A stretch of 64,000 nucleotides of DNA from Desulfarculaceae bacterium (GCA_020444545.1 JAHLKT010000007.1:15001-79000), one strand, 5' to 3'. Shown: positions 50,240 through 59,212, counted from the first letter of the stretch. Made by a program: numbers and translations. Notes: generated from the sequence alone by a model not told the origin.

Positions 50240-51546
50240 GCGGTCTCTACTATCTGGTCAATCTGGGCTGCGCCAAGAACTTGGTGGAGGGCGAGCATTT
50301 GGCCGGGCTGTTGCTGCGCGCCGGGTGGGAGGCCACCGACACCCCCGAGCTGGCCGAGCTGCTTTTGGTCAACACCTGCGGCTTCATCCAGCCCGCGGTG
50401 GAGGAGGCCATCGAGGCGGCCCTGGAGTTGGCCGAGGCCAAGGGACCGGACCAGCGCCTGGTGGTGGCCGGCTGTCTGGTGGGGCGCTACGGCAAAAAGC
50501 TGGCCGCCAGCCTGCCCGAGGTGGACCTGCTGCTCGCGCCCGGCGAGGCCCCCCGCCTGCTGGAGCACCTGGCCGCCCCGCCAAGCGGACGCCTGGCCAT
50601 CAGCCCGCCGGCGGGCATCTTCGGCGCGGCCGATCCCCGCGCGCTCAGCACCGGGCCGGGCTGGGCCTATCTCAGGGTGGCCGACGGCTGTGTGCACTCC
50701 TGCGCCTTTTGCACCATCCCCAAGATTCGCGGCCGCCTGCGCTCCCGCCCGGTGGCCGACGTGGTGGCCGAGGCCCAGGCCCTGGCCGGGCAAGGCGTGA
50801 AGGAGCTTAACCTGGTGGCCCAGGACCTCACCTCCTACGGCCGCGACTTGGGCGGCCCCGGCCTGGCCGAGCTATTGGCCGCGCTGGCCGATATCGAAGG
50901 CATCGCCTGGCTGCGGCCGCATTACCTGCACCCCGACCTGCTGGACCGCGAGATGATCGCGGCCATGATCGCCACCCCCAAGGTGGTGCCCTACTTTGAC
51001 CTGCCCTTGCAGCACATCGCCGACCCGGTCTTGCAGGCCATGGGCCGCCGCAAGACCGGCGCGGAGCTTCGGGCGCTGGTGGCCGAGATCCGGACGCTGT
51101 GCCCCCAGGCCACCCTGCGCACCACCCTGCTGGTGGGCCATCCCGGCGAGGGCGAGGCGGAGTTCGCCGAGCTGGAGCGCTTCGTGGCCGAGACCGGCTT
51201 CGACCGCCTGGGCGTGTTCGCCTTTTCGCCAGAGGCGGGTACCCGTTCGGCCCGCATGGAGGCCCCGCCCGAGGAGCTGGCCCTGGAGCGTCAAGAACGC
51301 ATCATGGCGATGCAGCAACGCATCAGCCGCGAGCGCCTGGCCCGCCTCCAGGGCGCGGAGCTCCCGGTGTTGGTTCTGGGCCCCCACCCGGACAGCGACC
51401 TGGTCTGGGCCGGACGCACCGCCGCCCAGGCCCCGGAGGTGGACGGCCTGGTGATCATCACCGAAGGCTCGGCCGAACCCGGCAGCATCGCGCCCTGCCG
51501 CATCACCGCCACCCACGATTACGACCTGGAAGGCACCCTGCTCTAA
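50227..51546 (+). CDS. rimO: Ribosomal protein uS12 methylthiotransferase RimO
   Basis: A 439-residue radical-SAM methylthiotransferase that modifies an Asp of ribosomal protein S12. ATG at 50227 is inside the end of the previous gene. The N-terminal UPF0004 domain has three cysteines for one Fe-S cluster (LGCAKNL, LLLVNTCGF, VVAGCLVGRYG). The radical-SAM CxxxCxxC is CVHSCAFCTIPKIRG. Family signatures follow: YFDLPLQHIADPVLQAMGRR and LVGHPGEGEAEF. A TRAM domain ends the protein. Length and domain order are typical of RimO rather than MiaB, since the CxxxCxxC and the S12-type 'LPLQHI' are retained. Confidence 0.93.
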   Translation: MGLLSGLYYLVNLGCAKNLVEGEHLAGLLLRAGWEATDTPELAELLLVNTCGFIQPAVEEAIEAALELAEAKGPDQRLVVAGCLVGRYGKKLAASLPEVDLLLAPGEAPRLLEHLAAPPSGRLAISPPAGIFGAADPRALSTGPGWAYLRVADGCVHSCAFCTIPKIRGRLRSRPVADVVAEAQALAGQGVKELNLVAQDLTSYGRDLGGPGLAELLAALADIEGIAWLRPHYLHPDLLDREMIAAMIATPKVVPYFDLPLQHIADPVLQAMGRRKTGAELRALVAEIRTLCPQATLRTTLLVGHPGEGEAEFAELERFVAETGFDRLGVFAFSPEAGTRSARMEAPPEELALERQERIMAMQQRISRERLARLQGAELPVLVLGPHPDSDLVWAGRTAAQAPEVDGLVIITEGSAEPGSIAPCRITATHDYDLEGTLL

Positions 51547-51548
51547 AT

Positions 51549-52200
51549 TCACTCTCCGCCTTTCCCCTGCTTCTCTCTCTTTTCTTTCTCTTTCTCCTCT
51601 CCCCCAACCACCCCCCGCCGGGGTCGCAACTGGGCCGGCGTCTCCGCGCCCCACCCCAGCCTGCCTCCCGCCAACCTCCCTAATCTTTCCCTCCCCCGCC
51701 TCCGCTTGCCCAGGCCCGCGACCCCGCCCCGCCAGCGAGCGCCTCTCCCCGGCAACCAGTGTTATGCCGGCCCTGGGTGACCCCGACAAAAAAACGCTTT
51801 TCTTTCGTTTTTTCTCCTTTCTCTCTTCTCTTCTTTCTCTTCCTCTTCTTTCTTTCAAGTTGGGTACTGTTAGGTTTCGCTTCGCTCTAGCCAACCCACA
51901 CTTTTCTTCTCTCCCCCAACCACCCCCCCGCCGGGGTCGCCACTGGGCCGGCATCTCCCCGCCCCATGAAATCCTGCCTCCTACCAACCTCCCTAATATT
52001 CCCCGCCTCCGCCTCCGCTTGCCCAGGCCCGCGACCCCGCCCCGCCAGCGAGCACCTCTCCCCGGCAACCACTGTTCTGCCGGCCCTGGGTGACCCCGAC
52101 AAAAAACGCTTTTCTTTTCTCTTTTTTCCCTCCCTTCTCTTCCTCTTCTCTTCTCTCCTTTTTTCTTCTTCTCTCTTTCTTCTCCCCACCCCAGCGTTTC
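51549..52200 (+). repeat. Mosaic intergenic repeat cluster 4 (two units)
   Basis: Two units of about 320 bp in plus orientation after rimO (51570-51895 and 51900-52195), each starting with a C/T-rich tract, then CACCCCCCGCCGGGGTCGC, GGGCCGGC, CTTGCCCAGGCCCGCGACCC, GCCGGCCCTGGGTGACCCC, then AAAAAACGC and a further pyrimidine tract. The reverse-oriented GGTTTCGCTTCGCTCTAGCC palindrome (ACCCAAC/GTTGGGT family) is at about 51857-51897. Long stretches contain almost no purines on this strand. Confidence 0.8.
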
Positions 52201-52268
52201 TCCCCCCATCCCCGCGCTGCCCCCCCATCCCCGCGCTGCCCCCCCATCCCCGCGCTGCCCCCCCATCC
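52201..52268 (+). repeat. 19-bp tandem repeat, about 3.5 copies
   Basis: Unit CCCCCCATCCCCGCGCTGC, copies start at about 52203, 52222 and 52241, ending in a partial copy. It is immediately upstream of the TATACT box of the small membrane-protein gene. Confidence 0.85.
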
Positions 52269-52273
52269 TCCTG

Positions 52274-52284
52274 GTGCTATACTG
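52274..52284 (+). promoter_or_regulatory. Candidate extended -10 box
   Basis: GGTGCTATACTGG contains an extended -10 (TGCTATACT) about 30 bases before the small membrane-protein start; the -35 region would fall in the 19-bp tandem repeat. Confidence 0.4.
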
Positions 52285-52307
52285 GCCCCAAGAGGAGGAG
52301 CCGGCTC

Positions 52308-52607
52308 TTGCGCGAACCCATGCTGCCATACGAAAACCTGGGCGAAGGTGCGCTGGATACCTTCGGCAGCCTCCTGGCCTGGGTCTTCCTGGTGGGCACC
52401 CTCCTGGTCCTGCTGGTCATCTTCATCTGGGTCCTGCTCAAGGTCTTGGCCCACCTGGGGCTGTACAAATCCACCGGCCCCATCGATGAACGCATGGGCC
52501 GCTTGTTGGTGCTGTGCATTATGGTGGTGGTGATGGGCGGGGCGGTGTCGCTGCTTTTCTACTGGTTTACGGTCGATCCTTCCCCTGAATGGCCTCCGCG
52601 GCCATAA
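52308..52607 (+). CDS. Small two-helix membrane protein
   Basis: A 99-residue protein if it starts at TTG 52308 (GGAG seven bases upstream), or 95 if at ATG 52320. It has two transmembrane segments: LLAWVFLVGTLLVLLVIFIW (about 20-44) and LLVLCIMVVVMGGAVSLLFY (about 65-88). The loop between is polar (HLGLYKSTGPIDERMG). No known family is recognised. It sits alone between two repeat clusters, downstream of a 19-bp tandem repeat that overlaps its promoter region. Confidence 0.6.
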   Translation: MREPMLPYENLGEGALDTFGSLLAWVFLVGTLLVLLVIFIWVLLKVLAHLGLYKSTGPIDERMGRLLVLCIMVVVMGGAVSLLFYWFTVDPSPEWPPRP

Positions 52608-52664
52608 CCGGCCGCCTGCGCCGGGCGCCTGGCAGGTCGCCTAAGAATTAGAGCGCTGCTTAAA

Positions 52665-53075
52665 ATTACAGAAATAGCCAGTCATCGCGAGGAGCGGCGG
52701 CCACGGGCGTTGGCAGGAAGGGGAAACCCTCCCGCCGCGACGTGGCGATCTTCCTTGGTGTTGCCGCCGGGGAGGAACAAAGAGAAGAAGGGGAAAACAA
52801 AAGAAAAGGTGTTTTTTGTCGAGGTCGCACGGGGCCGGCATAACAGTGGTTGCCGAAGAGCGAGACTCGCTGGCGGGGCTTCCTCGCAGACCTGGGCAAG
52901 CGGAGGCGGGGGAGAGAAATTTTAGAGAGGCTCGCTAGAGGCAGGCCCGCGCGGCGCGAGGAGACGCCGGCCCCTTGGCGACCCCGACGGTGGGGGGTGG
53001 GGGAGAAGGGAAAAAGTGTAGGTTGGGTAGAGCGAAGCGAAACCCAACAGTACCCAAACTGAAAGAAGGAAAAGG
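52665..53075 (-). repeat. Mosaic intergenic repeat cluster 5
   Basis: One unit in minus orientation relative to clusters 1 and 4, in the gap between convergent genes. Modules: GTCATCGCGAGGAGCGGCGG at 52682, ACACGGGCGTTGGCAGG, GCCGCGACGTGGCGATCTTC, GGCCGGCATAACAGTGG, GACGCCGGCCCCTTGGCGAC and GTTGGGTAGAGCGAAGCGAA followed by ACCCAAC at about 53025-53050. The last is the fourth of five copies of that palindrome. No coding signal. Confidence 0.78.
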
Positions 53076-53115
53076 GGGACAGAATAAGAATAACGAGGTG
53101 CTGGCGGGGCGGGGC

Positions 53116-53661
53116 CTAGTCGCCCGAGCCCGGTTTGCCCAGGCGCTCGATCTGCTGGCCCAGCAGGTGCAGGCGCTCGGCGATAAGCGGCTCCTCGTCC
53201 AGCACGTTCAGGTGCCCCCAGCGGGCCATGGCCAAGACCAGGCCCTCGGGCTCCAGGTCGATTAGCGCCACGCCCTCGGGCTCGCCCACCAAAAAGGGAT
53301 ACACTCCTCTCCCGCTGCCTTCTTCGGGCGCGGCGGCCATCATCTGCCGCCGCTGGGCCGGGGTGGCCAGCCAGGGCCGCACCGTGTCGGCGTCGTCCAG
53401 CGGGGCCAGGGCCAACAGCTCGATGGCCTCGCTCTGGCTCAGGCCGTCCAAAATGGCCAACGCCACCGGGGCCTGGGGCCGGGTGATCAGGTACAGGCGC
53501 AGGCGCTCGGCCTCTTGCAGGCGCTCCAGCTCGGCGGTGAAGTGGGCCGGGGTGTAGGCCACATCAGCCGGGCGGAACAGGCTCTGCCACTGCTCGGCAA
53601 AGGCCGCGATGCGACCCAGCTCCCCCTCGGGGTCGAAGCTAACCGGGCTCTTGAGCCGCAC
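53116..53661 (-). CDS. Uncharacterised protein adjacent to ttuA
   Basis: A 181-residue cytoplasmic protein with GTG at 53661, starting within the end of the ttuA-like gene (23-base overlap), hence translationally coupled. The sequence has FDPEGELGRIAAFAEQWQ and TAELERLQEAERLRLYLITR, then GVALIDLEPEGLVLAMARW and LNVLDEEPLIAERLHLLGQQ. No cysteine pairs, ATP motif or membrane segment are visible. It may be a partner of the tRNA thiolation enzyme; that is based only on coupling. Confidence 0.6.
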   Translation of the reverse strand: MRLKSPVSFDPEGELGRIAAFAEQWQSLFRPADVAYTPAHFTAELERLQEAERLRLYLITRPQAPVALAILDGLSQSEAIELLALAPLDDADTVRPWLATPAQRRQMMAAAPEEGSGRGVYPFLVGEPEGVALIDLEPEGLVLAMARWGHLNVLDEEPLIAERLHLLGQQIERLGKPGSGD

Positions 53662-54574
53662 GGGCCTTCCTTTCCTCGCGCTCGGCCGTGCGCTCCAGGA
53701 AGCGGCACACCGTGCAGGTCTCGGCAAAGGTGGGCGTGCCGCAGGTGGGGCAGCGCTGGAAATCCTTCGGCGCGGCGGGCGGCCCGTCCTTTTGCTCCAG
53801 ATAGCCCATATAGAAGTTCATGCAGGTGCCGGGCATGCGGTCTTCCAGCAGGCGCACCGCCTCGGTGTAATAGGGCAGGGTGGCGCCTTTGCTGCGGGGG
53901 CAGTCGCCCCGGGCCACCGGCAGATCGTGGGCTTTGGCGTAGCTCTTAACTTCCGCCGCGTGCAGGCGGCACAAGGGCTTCACCTTCTTGGCGAAGGCTC
54001 CCGGCACTCCGGGCAGGGTGGGCCACTGGTTCTCCAGATAGTGCTCGTGGCGCCGCACCAGGTTTCCCAGCAGGCGCGCCGCCTCGTCGTCCAGGTGGTG
54101 ACCGGTGGCGATAACGTCGCAATCCAGCTCCAGGGCCAGGCGGTTGAGGTGGTAGCGCTTGAGGGTGCCGCACACCGAGCAGAAGGAGCGCTTGTTGGCC
54201 CAGGCGATCTCCTGCACCGTGAACCCGGCCAGCTTAGCCATGTTGAACACATGCAGCGGCGCGCCCAGGCGTTGGGCCATCTCTTGGCACGAGGCCAGGG
54301 ATGCCTCCCCGAATTTGCCGTCGCCCAGCTCCAGGGCCACGTGCACCCCCTCGGCAGGGTAGCCCAGCTCGATGAGCACCTGCCACAGGGCCAGGGAGTC
54401 CTTGCCTCCGCTGACCGCCACCAAGACCCGCTGGCCGAACTCCAGCATGTCGAACTGCTTGATGGCCTTTTCCACCTGCCGCCGGAAGAACACGCCCAAA
54501 CAGTGGTCGCAAAAGCGGGCGTTGTGGCTGGGCAGCCGGTGCCGCGCCGGTTTCTTGCAGCGCGAGCATTTCAT
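53639..54574 (-). CDS. ttuA: TtuA/Ncs6-type tRNA 2-thiolation protein
   Basis: A 311-residue protein (from ATG 54574) of the TtuA/Ctu1 family that activates tRNA by adenylation and inserts sulfur into U54 (or U34). An N-terminal zinc ribbon MKCSRCKK and CDHC, then the P-loop PP-motif VLVAVSGGKDSLAL. Central CSVCGTLKR and GDCPRSKGATLP hold the conserved cysteines thought to coordinate an Fe-S cluster. A C-terminal zinc ribbon (CPTCGTP, CTVC) ends the protein. A TTG start at 54589 is also possible. It overlaps the following gene by 23 bases. Confidence 0.87.
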   Translation of the reverse strand: MKCSRCKKPARHRLPSHNARFCDHCLGVFFRRQVEKAIKQFDMLEFGQRVLVAVSGGKDSLALWQVLIELGYPAEGVHVALELGDGKFGEASLASCQEMAQRLGAPLHVFNMAKLAGFTVQEIAWANKRSFCSVCGTLKRYHLNRLALELDCDVIATGHHLDDEAARLLGNLVRRHEHYLENQWPTLPGVPGAFAKKVKPLCRLHAAEVKSYAKAHDLPVARGDCPRSKGATLPYYTEAVRLLEDRMPGTCMNFYMGYLEQKDGPPAAPKDFQRCPTCGTPTFAETCTVCRFLERTAEREERKARAAQEPG

Positions 54575-54715
54575 GCCTTCGGTGTTCAAATGAAAATACC
54601 CATCTGGCTATGAGGTATAAATATGTAGTATAGTCAATAGAAAATATACCGTCGCTCTCCTGATGTGCCAGCACAAAGAGGGCGTGAGGCATATTAGAAT
54701 CCCGGGGGGGAAATC

Positions 54716-56059
54716 ATGAAAACTAGTTTAGTTGGGATAGTATTGTCTCTTTTAGTTTCTTTAGTGATACCCATAATGGTTTTTGCTGAGTCTGCACAAC
54801 CGAAATTTGTAGTAATGCTGGGAAACGGAAGGAAACTAACTGAATCCCAGCTAAAAAAGATGTTGGATAAACATTACCAATGGATTTGGTCTGACAAAAA
54901 GAGTGGGGCGCAAGCGAATTTTACAGGTGCTATATTGGAAGATGTTGACCTTACGAGAGCATTTCTAGAAGGAGCCAAATTTAATAACACCTTGTTTAAC
55001 AGAGTGCTTTTAAAAGGGATATCTTTCCAAGACACAGTTTTTGTAAAATGTAAATTTCAAGACTCTGATTTAAGTGATACGTTCTTCGTAAACTCAAAGT
55101 TTGAGGACAGTGTGTTTTCGAACACCAAATTAACAAACGCCTTTTTTAAAAAGGTTACAGCAAATAATTGTAACTATATAATGTGTGATCTCACAATGAC
55201 TGCATTGAACCAGACGAATTTTAATAAATCGATGTTTCATGAAGTTCTGTGGTATAGAGCGAAGATATCTTCAGCTACGTTTGCCGGAACTGTAATTACA
55301 AAAAATAAATTTAAAGAATGTTTTATAGATAGAGGGAATGTCCGCACCCCCGATGATTTAGAATACGAAGTCGACTTCTCAAAAGCATTCTTTGTCGATA
55401 ATGACTTCGAGGGGACGGCCCTGGACATTATCAATGAAAAAATCCCAAATATAAGTTTTCTGGCAAGTACACATAATCTTGACTTGTTAACCTACCGTTT
55501 GTTCCCAGTTTGTCTTATAAAATTGCGCAATCTTGCCTTTTCTAGCGGCTTAAGTACCCAGGAGCGCCAGCTTACGTATGCAATTATGCGAAATGACCGC
55601 AAAAAAAATTATGGCCATTTTGAGGGGCTAGTCGCATACGTTATTTTTGAATTGCCTAGCGGCTGGGGCATGAATCCTGGCCGTCCGCTGTCAATAATGC
55701 TATTTCTCATACCGTTTTTTGCCGTTGCTTACTGGTTCGCCCTCCGTGGAACCGACGGGGATGGAATCTACCGCGTATGGAGCCCTACACGAATCTTAAA
55801 AAAACCTGAGGAGGAAGGCGTTGAACGGCTGGGCGCTGGCAAAGCCTGGCGCAACGCCCTCTACTTCTCCATCCTTTCCGCCTTCCACATCGGCTGGCGC
55901 GACCTTAACGTAGGCAACTGGATCTCGCGCATGCAACCCCGCGAGTACACCCTGCGGGCCACTGGCTGGGTGCGCGTGGTCTCTGGCATCCAGTCCCTGA
56001 TCAGCGTGTATCTTCTGGCCCTGGCGGTGCTCACCTACTTCGGCCGCCCCTTCGGCTAG
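54716..56059 (+). CDS. Exported pentapeptide-repeat protein with C-terminal membrane region
   Basis: A 447-residue protein. It begins with a signal peptide (VGIVLSLLVSLVIPIMVFAE), then pentapeptide-like repeats from about 60 to 220 (for example ANFTGAILEDVDLTRAFLEG and FKDSDLSD-like repeats) forming a right-handed quadrilateral helix. The C-terminal part (about 300-447) has two to three membrane segments (SIMLFLIPFFAVAYWFAL and VSGIQSLISVYLLALAVLTY) and a pore-loop-like region (FSILSAFHIGWRDLNVGNWI), reminiscent of ion-channel pentapeptide proteins. Codon usage switches at about 55800 from AT-rich to GC-rich, implying a chimera. Function unknown. Confidence 0.68.
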   Translation: MKTSLVGIVLSLLVSLVIPIMVFAESAQPKFVVMLGNGRKLTESQLKKMLDKHYQWIWSDKKSGAQANFTGAILEDVDLTRAFLEGAKFNNTLFNRVLLKGISFQDTVFVKCKFQDSDLSDTFFVNSKFEDSVFSNTKLTNAFFKKVTANNCNYIMCDLTMTALNQTNFNKSMFHEVLWYRAKISSATFAGTVITKNKFKECFIDRGNVRTPDDLEYEVDFSKAFFVDNDFEGTALDIINEKIPNISFLASTHNLDLLTYRLFPVCLIKLRNLAFSSGLSTQERQLTYAIMRNDRKKNYGHFEGLVAYVIFELPSGWGMNPGRPLSIMLFLIPFFAVAYWFALRGTDGDGIYRVWSPTRILKKPEEEGVERLGAGKAWRNALYFSILSAFHIGWRDLNVGNWISRMQPREYTLRATGWVRVVSGIQSLISVYLLALAVLTYFGRPFG

Positions 56060-56089
56060 GCCCTGGCCGCATAAATATTGCCCTGGCGC

Positions 56090-56560
56090 CTGGCCTCGTT
56101 TCTTTCTCTTTTCTTGTCCTCCCAACCACCCCCCGCCGGGGTCGCCTCGGGGCCGGCATCTCCCCGCGCCGCCAAAGCACCTATCCTGCCCACCCACCAA
56201 AAATGAAAAGCGGACCTACGTCCGCTTGCCTCCTCCGCGACTCCGCCCCGCCGGCGAGCCATTCTATTTAAGCAACCACTGTTATGCCGGCTCAGGGTGA
56301 CCCCGACAAAAAACCGCTTTTTCTTTTTTTATTCTTCTCTTTTTCTCTCTTCTCTTTGCTCCAGGCCGGAGACGACACCAGGGAAGATCGCCACGGAGCG
56401 GCGGACAAGCTTCCCCTTTCTCCCACCATCCTTGGCCGCCGCTCCTCGCGATGACCTTCTATTTCTGGATGAAAAACCAAGGGCGGGGATAAACCCCGCC
56501 CTACATTCTAAATAGGTACTGTTGGGTTTCGCTTCGCTCTACCCAACCTACACTTTTCCT
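56090..56560 (+). repeat. Mosaic intergenic repeat cluster 6
   Basis: One unit in plus orientation after the pentapeptide gene: pyrimidine tract, CACCCCCCGCCGGGGTCGC, GGGCCGGC, GACCTACGTCCGCTTGCC, GCCGGCTCAGGGTGACCCC, then AAAAAA and a T/C-rich tract. At about 56379-56452 the GATCGCCACGGAGCGGCGG and GCTCCTCGCGATGACC modules follow. GGCGGGGATAAACCCCGCC is at about 56482-56500, and the GGTTTCGCTTCGCTC palindrome of the ACCCAAC family at 56520-56550. Confidence 0.78.
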
Positions 56561-56567
56561 TGCGACC

Positions 56568-57533
56568 CTACGCCCCGGCTTGCATCTCCACCCTCGGCGC
56601 GCTCCATCCCAGCGGCGCGACCGCCACCTGCTCCACCACCCGGGAGCTCTGCTTGCACAAGAGCCCCACCAGGAACTCGATGGCCTTTACCGAGGCGATG
56701 GGCGCGTAGGAGTGCACCCAGGCCGCCTGCTCGGCGCAGGTGTCGGCCTGGGCTTCGCCCGAGGCCAGGCGCTCCATGAGCTGGCCGTGATACTCCAGGG
56801 TGGCGACCAGGGCGTCCTCCAGGAAGGGCCGCTTGGTCAGATCCACCGCGCCGTTGTGGCTGAGCACCGCCCGGCGCGCGGGCAAAATGGCCAGCTTCTG
56901 GATGCTCAGGCAGTAGTCCTGCAACCCCGAGAAGTAGTTGGGCCAGATGATCTCCCGGCCGGGGTCGAAGTAGCCGGCCATGTCGCCCAGGGCCAAGACC
57001 TGCTCGCCGCTTTCGTAATAAGAGGTGTGGCAGGCCGAGTGGCCGGGGGTGAGGAGCACGTGCCATTCCACTCCCTGGCCCAGGGCGATGCGCGCCCCTT
57101 CCTCCACCACCACGTCCACCGAGAAGTCGTACTCCTCCAGCACCGGCGGCAGCTCGTCGATCACCCCCATGCCCACCAAAATCTTGCTGATCATGCGGTC
57201 GGCCGGGAGGAAGCTTTCCAGATGCTTGGGGTGGGCCAGGGCCGCGGCCGCCTTGGGGCTGGCCATGACCTTGAGGTGGGGCCACAGCTTGCGCAGGCGG
57301 GGCACCGCGCCGATGTGGTCGGCGTGGGTGTGGGTCAGGGCCATGTAGGCGATGCGCTCGGGCGCGACGCCCAGCATCTTCACCTGCTCGGCGATCAGCT
57401 CGGCGGTGCCGCCGGTGCCGCCCTCGATGATCATGCCCTGGTCCCCCAGGGAGAGGTACACCGGGTAAAAGGGTGTGCCCAGCTGGTACAGATGTTCGCT
57501 GATCTTGATGGGTGCTGGGATGTCGGTCAACAT
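56568..57533 (-). CDS. MBL-fold metallo-hydrolase
   Basis: A 321-residue metallo-beta-lactamase-fold hydrolase. The zinc motif is LTHTHADHIGA (HxHxDH, near 80-86), with TPGHSACHTSYY (second His), LALGDMAGYF (bridging Asp) and AVLSHNG (third His). ATG at 57533 has GGAGAA eight bases upstream. Substrate unknown; the sequence is closest to glyoxalase II or quorum-type lactonase-like MBLs, but that cannot be decided. Its 5' part is duplicated upstream (59302-59568), with a FAD-oxidase gene between. Confidence 0.87.
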   Translation of the reverse strand: MLTDIPAPIKISEHLYQLGTPFYPVYLSLGDQGMIIEGGTGGTAELIAEQVKMLGVAPERIAYMALTHTHADHIGAVPRLRKLWPHLKVMASPKAAAALAHPKHLESFLPADRMISKILVGMGVIDELPPVLEEYDFSVDVVVEEGARIALGQGVEWHVLLTPGHSACHTSYYESGEQVLALGDMAGYFDPGREIIWPNYFSGLQDYCLSIQKLAILPARRAVLSHNGAVDLTKRPFLEDALVATLEYHGQLMERLASGEAQADTCAEQAAWVHSYAPIASVKAIEFLVGLLCKQSSRVVEQVAVAPLGWSAPRVEMQAGA

Positions 57534-57757
57534 GGTTCGTTCTCCGGTGTACGTTCGGTTTATGCCGTGCGGGCAAAAGAAAAGGGCCGTGAGCAGCTTG
57601 TGCCCACGGCCCTGAAGGTCTATTTCGACCCGATCAGCCCATGGGCGCACCTATAAAGCCGCTAAAGACGAAGTAGCTAAAGAAGGTGCGGGACTGATGG
57701 GTTATCATGACTATCCGGTTCGCTCCGAAAGTTCTAGTTTCCCCGAAAGATATGCTC
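57285..57757. repeat. Direct repeat A (left copy)
   Basis: From about 57285 to 57638 this sequence is almost identical to 59320-59673 (offset 2035 bases). It covers the first 85 codons of the MBL gene, its ribosome-binding site and about 100 bases upstream. After a 95-base segment present only here, similarity resumes near 57735-57757. The pair encloses the FAD-oxidase gene. Confidence 0.9.
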
Positions 57758-57778
57758 ATCCGTTCGGCTTGTCAACGC

Positions 57779-59212
57779 CTATCTGGGGGGGGTGATGTTG
57801 AAGTTGCCGGCAAAGAAGTTGCCTGGGTCGTAGGCCTCCTTCACCCGGCGCAGTCGTTCTAGGTTGCCCTGGTAGGCCGCCTTTAAGGTTTCCTCGCCTT
57901 CCTCGGCCATGCCCGGGAAGTTGAGGTAGGCCCCGCCGCTGGACATGCCCTCCAATCTCTTGAACACCCCCCGGGTCCAGTCCAGGTTGGCCTGGTCATC
58001 GGCCGGGTCCTCCCAGTTGGACTCCAGGTTCACCAGGCAGGGCTTGCTTCGCTGGGAAAAGGCGGTGGCCGCCGGGTCCACCTCATTCACCGCTCCACCC
58101 AGAAACCACAGGTCCAGGGAGGTGAGGGAAGAAGGCCGCCGGGCCGTAGCCGCGACCAGCTCCTCCACCACTTCCCCGCTCAGGCTGTCCAGGTACTGCG
58201 CCTTCCAGTAGTAGCGCCGTCCATCCGGGTACTCGCCGTCGAACAGCGACTGCACCCCCAACCAGTCGGTAGCGTGGCTCAGGTCCGCTATGGGTTCGGC
58301 GGCCTCCTTCAGGGGCCGCACCGCCTTTTCAGCTCCGGCGGGCGGGCCGTGATACACCCCAAGCACCCAAAGCACGTCCTGGCCCAAAGCCTGGGGCGGC
58401 ACGCCCTCCTCGGCCGGGGCGGTCCAAAAGCTGGCCAGGACGGCCAGCTCGCGGGGGGCGGATTGCATGTAGCTGCCGATGGCTTCCAGCACGGGCCAGG
58501 CCTGGTCCATGGGGTAGAGAACCAAGGCAACGAGGTTGCTTTCGGGTACCGAGGCCAAGCGGTAGGTAAGGGAGGTGACAATGCCGAAGTTGCCTCCCCC
58601 GCCCTTGAGGGCCCAGAGCAAGTCCGGGTTCTGGGTGGGGCTGGCGTGGACCAGCCGGCCGTCGGCCAACACCAACTCGGCCCGGAGAAGGTTGTCGCAG
58701 GCCAGGCCCCGGTCCCGGCAGAGCCAGCCATAGCCGCCGTGCAGGGTGAGACCCGCGGCCCCGGTTTCAGCCACCACCCCCACCGGCGCGGCCAGGCCGT
58801 GGGGCACCGTGGCCTGGTCCAGATCTCCCAAGGTGGCCCCGCCCTGGGCCGTGGCGGTCCGGGCCTCGGGGTCCACTTCGACACTGGTCATCTGACTAAG
58901 GTCGATAACCAGCCCCCCGTCGCACACCGCCCTCCCGGCTACGTTGTGCCCGCCCGAGCGCACCGCCACCTTGATCCGCCTCTCCCGGGCGAAGTTCACG
59001 CAGGCTTGCACGTCGGCCCCGCCGCCGCAGCGAGCGATGAGCCCGGGCCGTTTGTCGATCATGCCGTTCCAGATGCGCCGGGCCTGCTCGTACTCCGGGT
59101 CCTGGGGCGCTATCAGCCGGCCTTGCAGCCGCTTGGCCAGCTCTGCCAGTTCAACGGCGCTCACCCGCGCCGTTTCCCCGCCGCGGGTGCTCAGCTCCAG
59201 TTCCCGCTCCAT
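57779..59212 (-). CDS. FAD-linked oxidoreductase, berberine-bridge-enzyme type
   Basis: A 477-residue flavin-dependent oxidase. The FAD domain has VRSGGHNVAGRA, where the His of GGHN is the 8-alpha-histidyl flavin attachment residue, and LTLHGGYGWLCRDRGLACDN as the FAD-binding loop. ALKGGGGNFGIVTSLTYRL is the second signature. The C-terminal YDPGNFFAGNFNI is the BBE motif. ATG at 59212. It oxidises an alcohol, sugar or alkaloid; the substrate is unknown. It is flanked by a direct repeat of 350 bases derived from the MBL gene, which suggests acquisition or amplification by duplication. Confidence 0.9.
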   Translation of the reverse strand: MERELELSTRGGETARVSAVELAELAKRLQGRLIAPQDPEYEQARRIWNGMIDKRPGLIARCGGGADVQACVNFARERRIKVAVRSGGHNVAGRAVCDGGLVIDLSQMTSVEVDPEARTATAQGGATLGDLDQATVPHGLAAPVGVVAETGAAGLTLHGGYGWLCRDRGLACDNLLRAELVLADGRLVHASPTQNPDLLWALKGGGGNFGIVTSLTYRLASVPESNLVALVLYPMDQAWPVLEAIGSYMQSAPRELAVLASFWTAPAEEGVPPQALGQDVLWVLGVYHGPPAGAEKAVRPLKEAAEPIADLSHATDWLGVQSLFDGEYPDGRRYYWKAQYLDSLSGEVVEELVAATARRPSSLTSLDLWFLGGAVNEVDPAATAFSQRSKPCLVNLESNWEDPADDQANLDWTRGVFKRLEGMSSGGAYLNFPGMAEEGEETLKAAYQGNLERLRRVKEAYDPGNFFAGNFNITPPR

